NCBI RefSeq assembly: GCF_032062135.1
Contig: NC_092864.1
Coordinates: 23,397,834-23,461,833, forward strand
DNA length: 64,000 nt
Direction: 5' to 3'
Source: Pyxicephalus adspersus
Taxonomy: Eukaryota; Chordata; Amphibia; Anura; Pyxicephalidae
The notes under the pieces were generated by a model. That model ran no database searches, had not been told where the DNA came from, and worked only from the letters and a program-made list of their open reading frames with translations. Positions 47,085-57,667 of the stretch are shown in pieces. Made by a program: the position numbers and the translations under genes. Within the stretch, counting starts at the first letter, position 1. Each line of letters starts with the position of its first letter.

Positions 47085-47178
47085 CCATCCCTTCTGCAAT
47101 AAGGAGCTCATATGCACGTATTGTATGTTTAAGGTTATTTGCAATTATTTATTTTAAGGCTTAGTTCCACTTTAACAT
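47085..47178 (+). repeat. Fragment of the 'cttctgcaataa...cttagttccactttaa' repeat
   Basis: 'atcccttctgcaataaggag' and 'aaggcttagttccactttaa' are the two hallmark phrases of the family seen at 18945 and 28678. Confidence 0.6.
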
Positions 47179-49362
47179 GTAAAGTTCAGATGAGATCTTA
47201 GATACTGAGTTTATGTATTGAAAAAAACTGAAAGGAAAACCTCCTGCATAACAGTCACAAACTACAAATAAAAAAGATAATTAGAGCTGCGTAGGACTAA
47301 AAGTCTTTTGATCCTCATTAAAATTGTTTGGCAATTAATCATCCACCTACAAGAAAGTGAACATTTAATATTTCCACCCTCCTTAAAATTCAATAGCAGC
47401 AAAGTTGTAAACAAGATTGCAGGGGTAGCAAATCTGAATAAATGCAAAGCAATTGAACACCAAACAGTGTGTAAATACTTTAATAAAGTCTCTTTCATGC
47501 CATGTCTCCAATTATAGTAGGTCAGCAGAACAGCTAAGATGTTTGCCAAACATATTTTCTAGCTTAAAGATAAATACAGAAACCTTTCGAACAATGCTGG
47601 GTGGTTGTGTGTTCCAAAGGCTTAATTGGCATCTGAATACAAATGTTCCATTGAAGGAATTACTCCCTACAGTATAAATCAATTTTCCTTACATACCAAA
47701 GCTATTACTCTGTTGGGGTTTGCTGAAGATATAAAACTGTGTTATGTAAATATAATTTTTCACCAGAAACAAATCCTGAGGGATAGCTAATTAGAAGTTG
47801 TTTTCAGGAAACATCATACAAAAAGTGGCGCTAAGTTCTCTCTTTATGATGTGAAAAAAGAGAATAATTACAAGAAACTGCTCTGAAGGCAAATGAAGCT
47901 AAAGTACATCAAGTTATTCTAATAATTATAATTGTTCATTTTCATCTCAGCTAAGGAGTTTTGGTAGTGCACCCTAAAGCTGATAGTAATGCAATTGACT
48001 AAATACATAGGTGATACTAATATGTGATATAGATGTGATTGATATTACCTGCAAATTGACTTCTAATTCTATCCAGTCAGTTAACCTTGCCAGACAGCAT
48101 GGTGAGCTCCTTAAATGCCTCTGCAGGATCATGATTTGGTCAAAAACACACCGCAGTAGTGTCTAATTATATTAAAGGCAGAGCAGGCAACTTGATAGAC
48201 CGTGGACTAGAGAAGTGCCCAGAAATAAATATGTTACACTCCCTATAGTACAGTGTTCAAATCATTTTCAGCTTTACAAGTCCTTATAACAAAGGTGATC
48301 AACAAAGGCAGGCTTTGTATTGCTCCTTGCATTGAACCGCAATTAAAGATTTGTAACCTTGATGTGGGAATGGGCAACACCTGGACAAGCAGCTTATCCC
48401 AAGCTTTCACTAACTGGGAGTTAAAAAATGTCAGAGTTCATAGATCTTTGTGCCTCTATCATGAAGGATCACAATTAGTGGAACTCCCTCCTAAGAACAA
48501 GGGTGCATTAGACTTATAGAAGAAGACATACTTATAAACGAAGGCATACAAACCCAACAACGCTCAACAATCAAGAAAGGAGTGCTGACATGTTTTGCAC
48601 AAAGTATTTACTCACTATGATCATTAGTTTTGGATATTTGCCCGACCTAAATGGATTTTCAAATGGGTGATCATTAACTTGATTATAGTAGGGTGAGAAA
48701 TGGTGAAATGACCCAAAAATCGGTTGTTAGGCCCCAACAAATTTTCAAGAAATTACTGGCCTTCGACACCAGACAAAACTTTTTCTTAAGCACAGCAGCC
48801 ACAAAACTGGTGACTTTAGTCAAGTGTTTCTTTGTTTTAGTATTAACTCTAGCATACATCAGATTAGGCCAACAGTTTACATAAACAATGGATCACAAGC
48901 AGTACAATGTCAAATGCTGATGTGTCAGGATATTTTATCTCCAGACTGCATGCCAAGTTTCATCCTTGTGTGACTACACAATGGTGAAAGTAAAATGACA
49001 TGGAACCTAAAGAATAGCACAGAGGATGACATGCTGTAGGTTCTTGTTATCCAGACTTTGCATTACAGGAGTAGAGGGAAACCAGAGGCAAGTCTGCCAT
49101 AGTGTATGCTGGGCATCATGGCAAATGCAGCCATTCCCAGCTGAAGTTAAAGAGCATGTCAGGCCAAGAAAATTCACAAAAATCTGCAAGTACAATAAAA
49201 CAAATCTGTTGGTCTTCCAGATTTGAACTCAGCTTCCAACTTCTGAACTCTGGAAGCTGTACCCAAAAAATAGACAAGCAGAGGACAAGGTCTATTAACC
49301 AGAATTGTACCTGGGCTACTGTCTTATTAGAGCTTCTTCTACACTGGTTCCTTATAGAGGTG
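47179..49362. other. No gene recognised
   Basis: Open stretches up to 95 codons on either strand, none with a family. The parts 47240-47560 and 48050-48200 are unique and hold TAAT-type cores. At 48590-48640 'gacatgttttgcac' may be a decayed relative of the aaacgcgt module. Confidence 0.45.
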
Positions 49363-49547
49363 GCCATTTCCGTAAAGGCAGAGCTTTGCTTCCTCATGTC
49401 AATGTCTTTACCAAAGAAAACAATGATCAGTCACAGTAGTGATGTCAAAAAATCCCACTCAACCAGAGGCAGCACTTACAAATACAGTGATGAATCTGTA
49501 AGCATTTCAGTGCCTACTTATATAACAGTAATTATTTTGCTAATCAC
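49363..49547 (+). repeat. Direct repeat, left copy
   Basis: Begins gccatttccgtaaaggcaga and ends near attattttgctaatc. The right copy at 52412-52583 matches it closely apart from a missing 17-base piece (ccagaggcagcacttac) and a small insertion. Together they flank a 2.86-kb region containing segment B. A 149-codon open frame (49102-49551) runs over it without any family resemblance. Confidence 0.85.
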
Positions 49548-49689
49548 TTAAATGGAGGAGGTGTTATTCTGGTGTAGACAGATGTGAGAGTGGCCTTACA
49601 CAGTGGGACAGTTTGCCAACCCTTGGGACAATTTAGTAGAAGGAAAAATTAGAGAAGGGATAAGAGATCAGGAATATAATCTTAGTAAA

Positions 49690-49751
49690 TTTTATTGCAT
49701 ATGTATGTCGATACCCGACGCGTTTCATTCCGGCTTGGGCTTCCTCAGGGG
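49690..49751 (-). repeat. Hairpin/poly(A)-signal module, best copy
   Basis: On the minus strand: 'cccctgaggaagcccaagcc', 'ggaatgaaacgcgtcgggta' and, 17 bases on, AATAAA (49690-49695). The complementary parts gcccaagcc and ggaatg give a hairpin-like layout. The order suggests the end region of a retroelement or an LTR R region; class unknown. Confidence 0.65.
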
Positions 49752-50577
49752 TGACTTTAAGTTTTAGCGCAGTTGCATGGCCATTGCTTGCCAGTGTCTA
49801 GGTTCATAAAACCATAAATATAAAGATAAATATAAAACATACGACATATGTAAGTATATAAAAATGTATAACAACATGGTACACATCAAAATAAACTATA
49901 GTTGCGTACAAGTAATCTATAGCAATCTTGTAGTAGAAGATAGTTTACATTGTCCTATTTACTTTGCAATAACAATTATGCATAAATAATCAGATTAAAT
50001 AATTAGTATTCAAAACTTTTTTTTTTTACTTACATATTCCTTGTAGACATATTGTATAGGTTACAATCATATTAGAGGGGACGTGTAGTCCCAAGAGAAT
50101 TAGAGATGAGAAGAGGGTCTCCAAATAAGGAGGGGAGGTTGTATGACAACCACCCAAAAGAAGACCCTGAGGTATGGTAAGTAAGGTGGGGTGAGTAGGG
50201 TAATGTAAACAAAATGATTGTATATAATGTATATATATATAAAAAAAATGGTGGGTCTTACAGCAAAATATAGTGAGCAACCATGCTTCAGAAACTGATA
50301 AGTATGGATGGTTTATATAAAGAAGCTGTACAATAAAAATATGTGTATAGGATATTGTATTGGTGTTAATCTAAAAGTTTTATATAAAGACTATGGATCC
50401 GAGCTTTAGGGTGGTGGGGGAACTAGGTAAAATAAATATTTTATCAGGGGTATAGCCCACATTGGTGGGGGGTATTAGGTGTATTAAAGTATAAAAAAAA
50501 AATAGTACATACGGTAAGTAGGTAAATAGGTATGTAGAATACCATACTAAATGTATAGACAATTATCCATGAGTCAA
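49752..50577. other. No gene; A/T-rich
   Basis: A short TA run at about 50221-50242 and A-runs at 50243 and 50502. Minus-strand open frames of 60-84 codons are low in complexity. Confidence 0.55.
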
Positions 50578-50744
50578 TGCCCCTGATTCATCAATAAAAT
50601 CCGCGCTCGCTGGAAGCGCGAAAGTACACTCGGCCATCGATCGCGGATTACCGCGGTCCGGACTTGAGTGTGCGCGTACACTCGCCTCACTGCCAGCCGG
50701 ATTCCAGACTTCACAATAGGGAGTGCGAATCTGCCAATTAAGGC
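50578..50744 (+). mobile_element. CpG-rich MITE fragment fused to segment B
   Basis: Begins 'cccctgattcatcaataaaa' and continues 'tccgcgctcgctggaagcgc', 'cggattaccgcggtccgg' and 'gtgtgcgcgtacactcg'. Dense CpG in A/T-rich surroundings. I know this as the start of a frog MITE. Its other end is absent: the sequence changes to segment B at about 50742. Confidence 0.7.
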
Positions 50745-51496
50745 ACAGTGCATGCACCGCTAATACTACAAATCTCAGAATGCTCTGCTGGGGCATTAAT
50801 CAGGACCCACAAGCGCCCCCTCCTCTGTTAACATTCATTTTAGCGACCTTTCCCCCGCGACTTTGTCCAAAACTTTCATTTTGGCCCACTGTGTATTTAA
50901 GATTGACACTCCTGCTCTAGAGGTTGCTAGGGGTTCTACAAAATGTACCCATTTGATTATTTCATGGTTCCTGCATAGGTCTGGGACCAACATCACTTGG
51001 TAGAGCCACCTGCATGTCTTTAAAAGTGTTTTAGTTGACTAAAACCAAAGTATTCTAGCCACCTTTGTAAGAGACTTTTTGCCCACTGACCCCAATAAAT
51101 TGGTTTTAGCAGGGGTTCCCCTTAAAATTATTTCAACGTTTCCTCCAGGTTAAAAAAAGGTTGAAAAAAAGCGGATTTATAGTTTGCTGATAAAATAGAA
51201 AACAGTGAACCCATCTGCAAAACGACAGTAGCTGTTCATTCAAGTATTGGTTTAAAACATTACTGGGAATTAGCAGTCATGTACCAGCTGCAAATGGGAT
51301 ATCAGTGACACCTGGGATCCATGACTCATTTTGAGAGATGTGATGTGAGGAGTGACATCATGGCACAGTGTGGAGGCTCAGACATAGAGCCTGATGTTTT
51401 AAAGCTCTCCATAACTGGAGAAATGGTCAGTAATTGGGTAATGTATTTTTAACAGTTGCAGCTACCACTATGCCTGCTGCCCCCTCAACTGAATCA

Positions 51497-51510
51497 CGCC
51501 CCCTGGTGGC
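51497..51510 (-). promoter_or_regulatory. CTCF-like core motif, reverse orientation
   Basis: The plus strand reads cgccccctggtggc, the exact reverse complement of the core at 21375-21388. With the other motif it forms a convergent pair 30 kb apart. Binding is not shown. Confidence 0.5.
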
Positions 51511-51557
51511 ATGCATAATCCAGCAGCAGCTGGGAATGTCTGGGCAAGTCAGTGAGC

Positions 51558-51580
51558 TGACGTCAGAAATAGGTATATAA
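51558..51580 (+). promoter_or_regulatory. CRE site and TATA box upstream of pseudogene B
   Basis: A perfect tgacgtca palindrome (51558-51565) is followed by tatataa (51574-51580), 90 bp before the ATG at 51670. Unchanged relative to copy A. Confidence 0.55.
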
Positions 51581-51669
51581 GGCGAGATGGATCAAGGGCT
51601 TGGCCCTAGTGTGAAATCATCTTATTGGATAGTACAGCTAGGCAATAGTGAATCTGTTTTGAGCTAAAG

Positions 51670-51985
51670 ATGAGTAGGTGCAGATGTGTTAATAAACCGA
51701 AATTTTTTTGCCACATTTGTGGCAAATATACCCCATGTGATCAATGCAAGGACCTAAGCAAGAGGGTAAGATTCGCTTACAAGTATTACTTTGGAGGTGA
51801 AATTGGAGATCAGGATAAAAGCTGGGCACCTTTATATCTGTTGTCAGGTGTGTTACGTTGGCCTAACACAATGGTTGAATGGGAAAAGGAATAAAATTTC
51901 TTTTGCTGTGCCTATGACCATCACTTGGACTGCTACTTCTGTATGAGTAAAATTGCTGGGTTTTCAAGGAAGACTAGATCAAGCT
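51670..51985 (+). pseudogene. Broken copy B of the uncharacterised zinc-finger-like family (N-terminal part)
   Basis: The first frame reads MSRCRCVNKP, FCHICGKYTPCDQC, YYFG, GDQD, SWAP and runs on for 74 codons to a TAA. As in copy A, one extra T after SWAP shifts the frame. The correct continuation is YICCQVCYVGLTQWLNGKR and NKISFAVPM. A shared lesion then returns the frame to DHHLDCYFCMSKIAGFSRK. Copy B keeps this second part better than copy A (no stop before WLNG). The match to the family ends after SRKT at about 51983, and the following sequence is unrelated, so only about the first fifth of the protein is present. The C-x2-C pairs are intact. Function of the parent family unknown. Not expressible as a full product. 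Confidence 0.8.
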
Positions 51986-52411
51986 GTATATATACTAGTA
52001 AGCACTTCATAAATATGTCATCTCACAGTAGTATGAATTGTAAAAAATTCTCACCTAGCATTTGTGATCAAAGATTACCTTGTATTCCTGAGTGTCTTTA
52101 CGAGGTGAAAGCAGAAGTGTGTCTGTCTGACAGAGGACACTCCGGAAGACGTCTCCTATTAAGGTGGCGTTCCGGAAGTGTCTCCCTGACACGTGCACGT
52201 TAAGGGGGGGGGGGAAGGGTTTCTTGAAGTGGTCAGGGAATACAAGAAAAATAATATTAATAAGTGTCAACTTATCCAGTTGTAAGAATAATACAAGATA
52301 ACAAATATTTACAAGAAAGGTGTATAGATATAAATTACACAGAAAAATACATTCATAAATATAAACAAAAATACAAAACATACATTGGGGATTCTTGTAA
52401 ACAAAAAAATA
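51986..52411. other. Unassigned sequence between segment B and the right direct repeat
   Basis: Contains 'cagaggacactccggaaga' and 'gttccggaagtgtctccctg', two related phrases about 30 bp apart, and a G-run at 52204-52214. A 108-codon minus-strand open frame has no family. Confidence 0.45.
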
Positions 52412-52583
52412 GCCATTTTGGTAAAGGCAGAGCTTTGCTTCCTCATGTCCACGTCTTCACCAAAGAAAACAATGATCATTCACAGTAGTGATGTCAAAAC
52501 ATCCCACTCAGCACAAATACAGCAATGAACCTGTAAGCATTTGAGTGCCTAGGCATACTTATATTACAGTAATTATTTTGCTA
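52412..52583 (+). repeat. Direct repeat, right copy
   Basis: Starts gccattttggtaaaggcaga and ends near attattttgctagtc. Partner of 49363-49547. Confidence 0.85.
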
Positions 52584-53934
52584 GTCTTAAGGACAAATTT
52601 TAGACTAAAGGTAAATATTTCACTGTTCTATATGAGCATACATACCTTTTCTACATGTTCCTTATAACAAAGTAAATCCTCACTTTTGAGTTCAGTAAGA
52701 CTAATAGCAAGCCAGTGGTGGAGTTAAAGGGCATGCAGTTCTCCCTGGCGGATGTGGCACCACTTACCCAAATGTTTATCCTGCTTTGCTCAGTATCACA
52801 ATAACAGTACAAGACGTCTCAAACAAGCAATATTACAAGTTGTTTATCAGTTCAAAGAACACACTAAATATTTTCCCTCATTCTATCCTATTTTCACATC
52901 TGGCAAACAGGCCCCATGAAAACATCCTGAAAACACATTCCTATTCTAGCTATAATGAGACATGAGTGGAACTTACTCAAAGACTAGAAAGCAGTGCTGG
53001 AACCACAAGGAAAGTTCTCTGAGAGCCAGTAAACTATTATCCGGGGGAATTAGCAATGTGGTTGGAAACTGTTGACATGCAAAAGGTATTAAGCTCTCAG
53101 TGTGTCAAATAAAGTGTTGCATTAAAAGAAAATGAATTTAGCAATAAAGTTCATATAAACTCTATCAATGAATTTCTCCTATTTGTTACCTATTGGTCTG
53201 ATAAATAACCATTAGAGTGGTTGGTATAAGTGTTCAATAAATGCCAAAAAACCCTGTGGATTATATATTAAAATCAGAACTGTCCTGTACCCTGTGCACA
53301 CTTATCCGTGTCTGATTGCATAATATAAGTCCTTCAAATTCCTATCTTAGACCACAGGAAAAACATTTTCAATGTGGTACAGAATACAAGAGTTGGAGGG
53401 ATTCAGTAATTAAGCAAGAAAACTGGGTGAGGTTGACACCCCTCCACAAAAATGCTATGTGTTGACAGCCCACAAGAGAATGTTGGATCTTAACGAATTA
53501 CTTAGGTAAAGGCTGTCATTCATTTATATTTCAATATATTTCTCATATTTTTTTTGTTTGACCTGACATATACTTTATTTGTAACTTGGTATTAGACATG
53601 ACTGATATTACCAAATATCATTGACCCAAGGCATATTAGAACTTTGATGAATGAGCAATTTGCACACCCATAAAGCTCAGCAGTTATTTTTAATAAAAAT
53701 ATAACTCCAGAATGTTGTAGAATCAACCTTCATTGTCATCCAGGGAATTTTGCAGAAGTAAATAGCTCAGAATTTACATGCATGCACTATTCTTTAGACA
53801 TAGTTCCACTTTCTATTGATCTTGGCATGTTGCCATTGAACACAGCAGAACACTGGACCCTCCAGGATTCATCTGAGGTTAACAGCTAAAATCCAGAATT
53901 TCTCATGATTCAGGACATCTTCAGGCAGACATTA
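52584..53934. other. No gene recognised
   Basis: No open frame of note and no repeat with clear ends. Confidence 0.55.
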
Positions 53935-54510
53935 AAACATAACATTAACACTAATATTAAATCTAAAATTAACATACCATACTCTCTTCAGGCAGCACCC
54001 ACCCCACATACCCCTAAGAGGTCTGACCCCCTCTTTTATTATTTGTTCCCAGCTGCAACTTCACAAGAACGCTAATTCCTTCATAGCCTCCTCCACTTCC
54101 CCCATAAAGGAGAGGACCCATTACCATCAATTAGGAGATACCCCACCTGAGATTGATCTTCCCACATCGCTAAACACTACGCCAAAGATGCCGCCTGAGG
54201 ACCTCAACCACCACTGAACAAATTACCTTCTAGAAAAGTAGTCGGGGGGGGGCGGGAAACTTACATTTTGCTAACAGCTGCCCACTTCCTGTTTCTACCC
54301 ATTTTAACCCCTCTTATTCTCCACCCACCAGACTCAAACCTTACAATCCTAACTCACCCCTATCGCCCTCCTTCTTTCACTTAACCCCTCACTAGCCTGA
54401 CCCTCTAGCCCCTTGGTCATGCCAGCCCTTAGCTTCACTCCTCCATCATCATCACCGGGCCTTTCTTGTAGTTAGAGTATGTGTGTTGGGGGGGGGGGGG
54501 GGGTACTCCT
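53935..54510. repeat. C-rich interspersed repeat, copy 2, with G-runs
   Basis: G-poor, C/T-rich sequence with 'cccacctgagattgatcttc', 'cccctcttattctccaccc' and 'cttggtcatgccagccctt', resembling 42060-42800. A 9-G run near 54244 and a 16-G run at 54488-54503 interrupt or end it. Confidence 0.45.
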
Positions 54511-54744
54511 ACAATGCAAGGATTAAATGCTTGTTTAGGTCTAAGGAGAATGTGCATTCACTTTTTTGCAGGTTCCTCTAACAGACTATTCACCCAAAGC
54601 CTCTAAGCGGCAGTCACATGCACTCACATCATCCTCCTTCAACATTGTAAGTGAGGATGCCAACAGCCTGGAAGTCCACAACCTGGAAGTTAATAATTAA
54701 GCAGAAGAAAAGGATAAAGATTCTTGCTGTTTACACCCCCTCCC
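54511..54744. other. No feature seen
   Basis: Short unassigned stretch. Confidence 0.4.
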
Positions 54745-55200
54745 CCAGACCTTAAAGAGGACCTATCATCATATTTTTAACATTATATAAAGGGTGGCTA
54801 TCCATTTTATATATTGGAAAAATATGTTTTTTTTAAATATTTTGGGAAGGTCCCCTTTCATAAAGACTGAAGGGGAAACCTGCAGCTTCCTGGAATACTT
54901 GGGACACAAATCCCTGCTGTGAGCTGGTCCTGCCGTGCATGTTCCAGATCAGGTATTGTTATCAAAGGCTTTCTTGTAATGCAAACACTTTTTATACATT
55001 TTGGGAAAACACATTACACCTGTGCAGTGCAAGTTAAGATAACATGAGGAAGAACCCGGAAGACAGAAGATGACGGCAATAGATGGTACAGTGAGCGCGG
55101 GAACGAAGAAGGAAGTTGAGACAGCCCAGGAATGGCTGGGCTCAGTTTTTTTCAGGTGTTTTTTTTCATGAAAGTTCCACAACGTGAAGGTAGCCCTATT
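54745..55200. repeat. Probable frog interspersed repeat
   Basis: 'ttaaagaggacctatcatca', 'acagtgagcgcgggaacgaa' and 'cagcccaggaatggctgggc' (a 7-bp-arm hairpin) are phrases I associate with a dispersed frog repeat. A 77-codon minus-strand frame here is a by-product. Ends not defined. Confidence 0.4.
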
Positions 55201-56440
55201 GCAAGGATGTTTTTTTATATCCTTTAGTTTAGCTTTTAATAAAATCTTGTTTACTCGTTTTGGAGGTTCTCATGGCACCTATTTTCTATTTATTTCATGG
55301 GAACACCTATATCTGACTCTGGTTTAAAGTAAAAGTACATTTAGGGGTGTAATTATTTTTTTCATGATGCATTTGTTGTTAATGCATAATATGATGCGTC
55401 ATGTTTATCACCCTTATTTGTGGGCAATGCAGTGTATGTGTATTTATTACTAAGAGCTGAAATTTTTTTTTTTTTTTTTATGTTGGATATCTTGTATCTT
55501 ATTGAGTTAAAGCGGCATATCATTTTAATGATTAAGGTTAAGTTTCAGCTTCTTACATTTAACAAAGTATATGATCATGCCAGTGGGTCCACTGTACACA
55601 TTTTTGACATAAATCATACGGGTGCCATGAAGGCATTACCTCTGGGCCAGTGCTCAGCCTTCAGGAAGCTAAAAAGCTTTCTGTCCATCAGACTTCACCA
55701 CTCAAAAGTCTTGTGCTTTCAGCCAACAACCACAGCTACCTTGCTGTCACATCACATCAAAAGAGCAATGTGAGATGTATTATACCCTCTTGTAGCATCC
55801 CACCGCATGCTTTAATGTCAAACACTGATCGGTAACAGGTTAACTGTATTCGCAACATTATTTTTTAATGCTGCTCTGAAATAGAAAATATATCTTGGCT
55901 AATAAAACAGAAAACATTTAATATTAACTTTATTATATTTTTTTATTCAATATACTTTTTACAATATAGTTCCAAGTGTGCTAGTTCTACATTTATAAAA
56001 AAAATGGTTATGCTATTATAAATACCATTTGACAAGTTGGACATCTAGTTTTAAGGGATGGTGTTTCCAGGGCTATATGTTTTGAGCTTTTATAATTAAA
56101 TCGGCTTCAGTCTTCTCTTAGGTATTACAAACCTTTAAAATGACTACATATGACAATAAATGTACAAACTTATTTTAGAGTAGTAAGAGATTCTATCCAG
56201 ATAACTGTTTAGTCCTCATAAATCAGAAAAGATATACTTAGATTGTAATGTGCCTGTCTAGCTTTAGGATTATACTGTTAGATCAGGAAAAATGGTCAAT
56301 AACCGTGTAATGAACTGGGCAAAAATCAATTTAATTTATTGTAGAGATCAGCCTAAAGGCCAGAACACTGGAATTTTTAGGGAACCAACAATGGTAGACT
56401 CTTGTTTTTTTAAAGATTTATTCTAAATTTATTCTAAATG
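55201..56440. other. No gene recognised
   Basis: A 117-codon open frame at 55420-55773 starts with a phenylalanine run from a T-run and shows no family. A/T-rich otherwise. Confidence 0.55.
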
Positions 56441-56770
56441 GGGTGGCTCAGGGGTTAGCACTCCAGCCTTTGCAGCACTAGGTCCCAGGTTTGATCCCCA
56501 GCCAGGGCATTATCTGCATGGAGTTTTCAGGTTCTCCCCGTTTCTGCATGGGTTTCCTCCGGGTACTCCGGTTTCCTCCCACATCCCAAAAACATGCAGT
56601 TAGGTTAACTGGCTTTTCCCTAACAATTGACCTTAGACTACATTAATCACATATGACTATGGTAGGGACATTAGATTGTGAGCTCCTTTGAGGGACAGTT
56701 AGTGATGTGACTTTGTACAGCGCTGCATAGTATGATGGTGCTATATAAATACTGTATAATAATAATAAAT
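56441..56770 (+). mobile_element. V-SINE, near full length
   Basis: A tRNA-derived head with an A-box-like 'gtggctcaggggttagcact' and B-box-like 'ggtttgatcccc', then the conserved V-SINE core 'cgtttctgcatgggtttcct' and 'ccggtttcctcccacatccc', and then an L2-type tail 'gattgtgagctcctttgagg', 'tgtacagcgctgcatag', 'ggtgctatataaatactg' ending in ATA/AAT repeats. Length and order fit the vertebrate V-SINE superfamily. Several substitutions show that it is not recent. Confidence 0.92.
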
Positions 56771-57667
56771 GTTCTTTCTAATTTACCTGCACATTTGTCC
56801 TTTCTTAAATATCTTGGTTAGGGATGGAAAAATTATTTCACTGAAACTTTGATAGCAAACAATAGATTTGCTCTAATGCTCTTTTTTGGCACACCAGCCA
56901 TGCAGGTGAAATTGATGCCATTCCTTTCAGATTGTAAATGCATGCATTTTAACACCAGCTACTGCAAAAGTTACATGCAGATCCCACTATTACTTTTTGG
57001 GGTTCGATAAGGGGTCTTTAGCATCAAATGGTTAGCTCATTGTCTGAATTTGCTGGACTATTTAGCAATCACTTAAAAATTACCCCACTTTTAAATGTTT
57101 TACCAATCTGACTTATAACAAAATGATTGATTTTAAATCCCTCGCCAGACTTTCAGGCCTCAGAACCTTTTTTTCCAGAGCCTTTTTGGTCTTGGCATGA
57201 TGACATCACACATGAATAGGGCCAAGCCCTCCAAATCTGAGGTTCACCTAATCTTGAACACATCATTCTAATTTTATGGATTTGAAGTGGTGGTAAATAT
57301 AGGGATATGCTTATTTTTGATGATTCAGAATTTCCAATATTTAGAATTTTAGAATAAGTAAGCATGTCATAGTGATGCATCATTTGTAGTTGTTTGACTG
57401 AAGATCCAATGTTTGCTTGTTCAGTATGCTAAAGAAACAATCAATTTCTTGTCAAATTTGTTACTCACATGACTGTAAACCAATCTATTTGTTTAGTGAA
57501 TGACAATTCTAAGTTTTCAAGAGCTCTATGGGATGGACGGAGTAGATAACACTGAAATCGAAACCCTAATTCTTGACCAGTATATTAGACCAATCTATTT
57601 TATTTTGCATCAGTTGTTGTGAGTTCTTGTGTAGGATTGTAGGGGAAAGCAGTAGCAAAATAATAAA
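56771..57667. other. No gene recognised
   Basis: A 76-codon minus-strand frame is the largest and has no family. Confidence 0.5.

Larger units (their letters stand above)
50742..51985 (+). repeat. Segment B: inverted copy of 20.94-22.16 kb
   Basis: Starts at 'acagtgcatgcaccgctaat' inside the hAT MITE and runs collinearly with segment A through the hAT-like repeat, the upstream region and the first part of the dead gene, to 'ttttcaaggaagacta' (about 51983). Identity looks about 95% by eye. It lacks the distal half of the hAT MITE and everything in the gene after the SRKT codons. Confidence 0.9.

Noticed and set aside
49102..49551. 149-codon open frame
   Set aside because: Overlaps the left direct repeat; the matching right repeat does not keep the frame, because of a 17-base deletion.
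50578..50744. Possible CpG island promoter
   Set aside because: Too short, and its sequence is that of a CpG-rich MITE start; no transcript evidence nearby.
56441..56515. tRNA gene
   Set aside because: The A- and B-box-like words belong to the V-SINE head; no cloverleaf can be completed and the SINE core follows.
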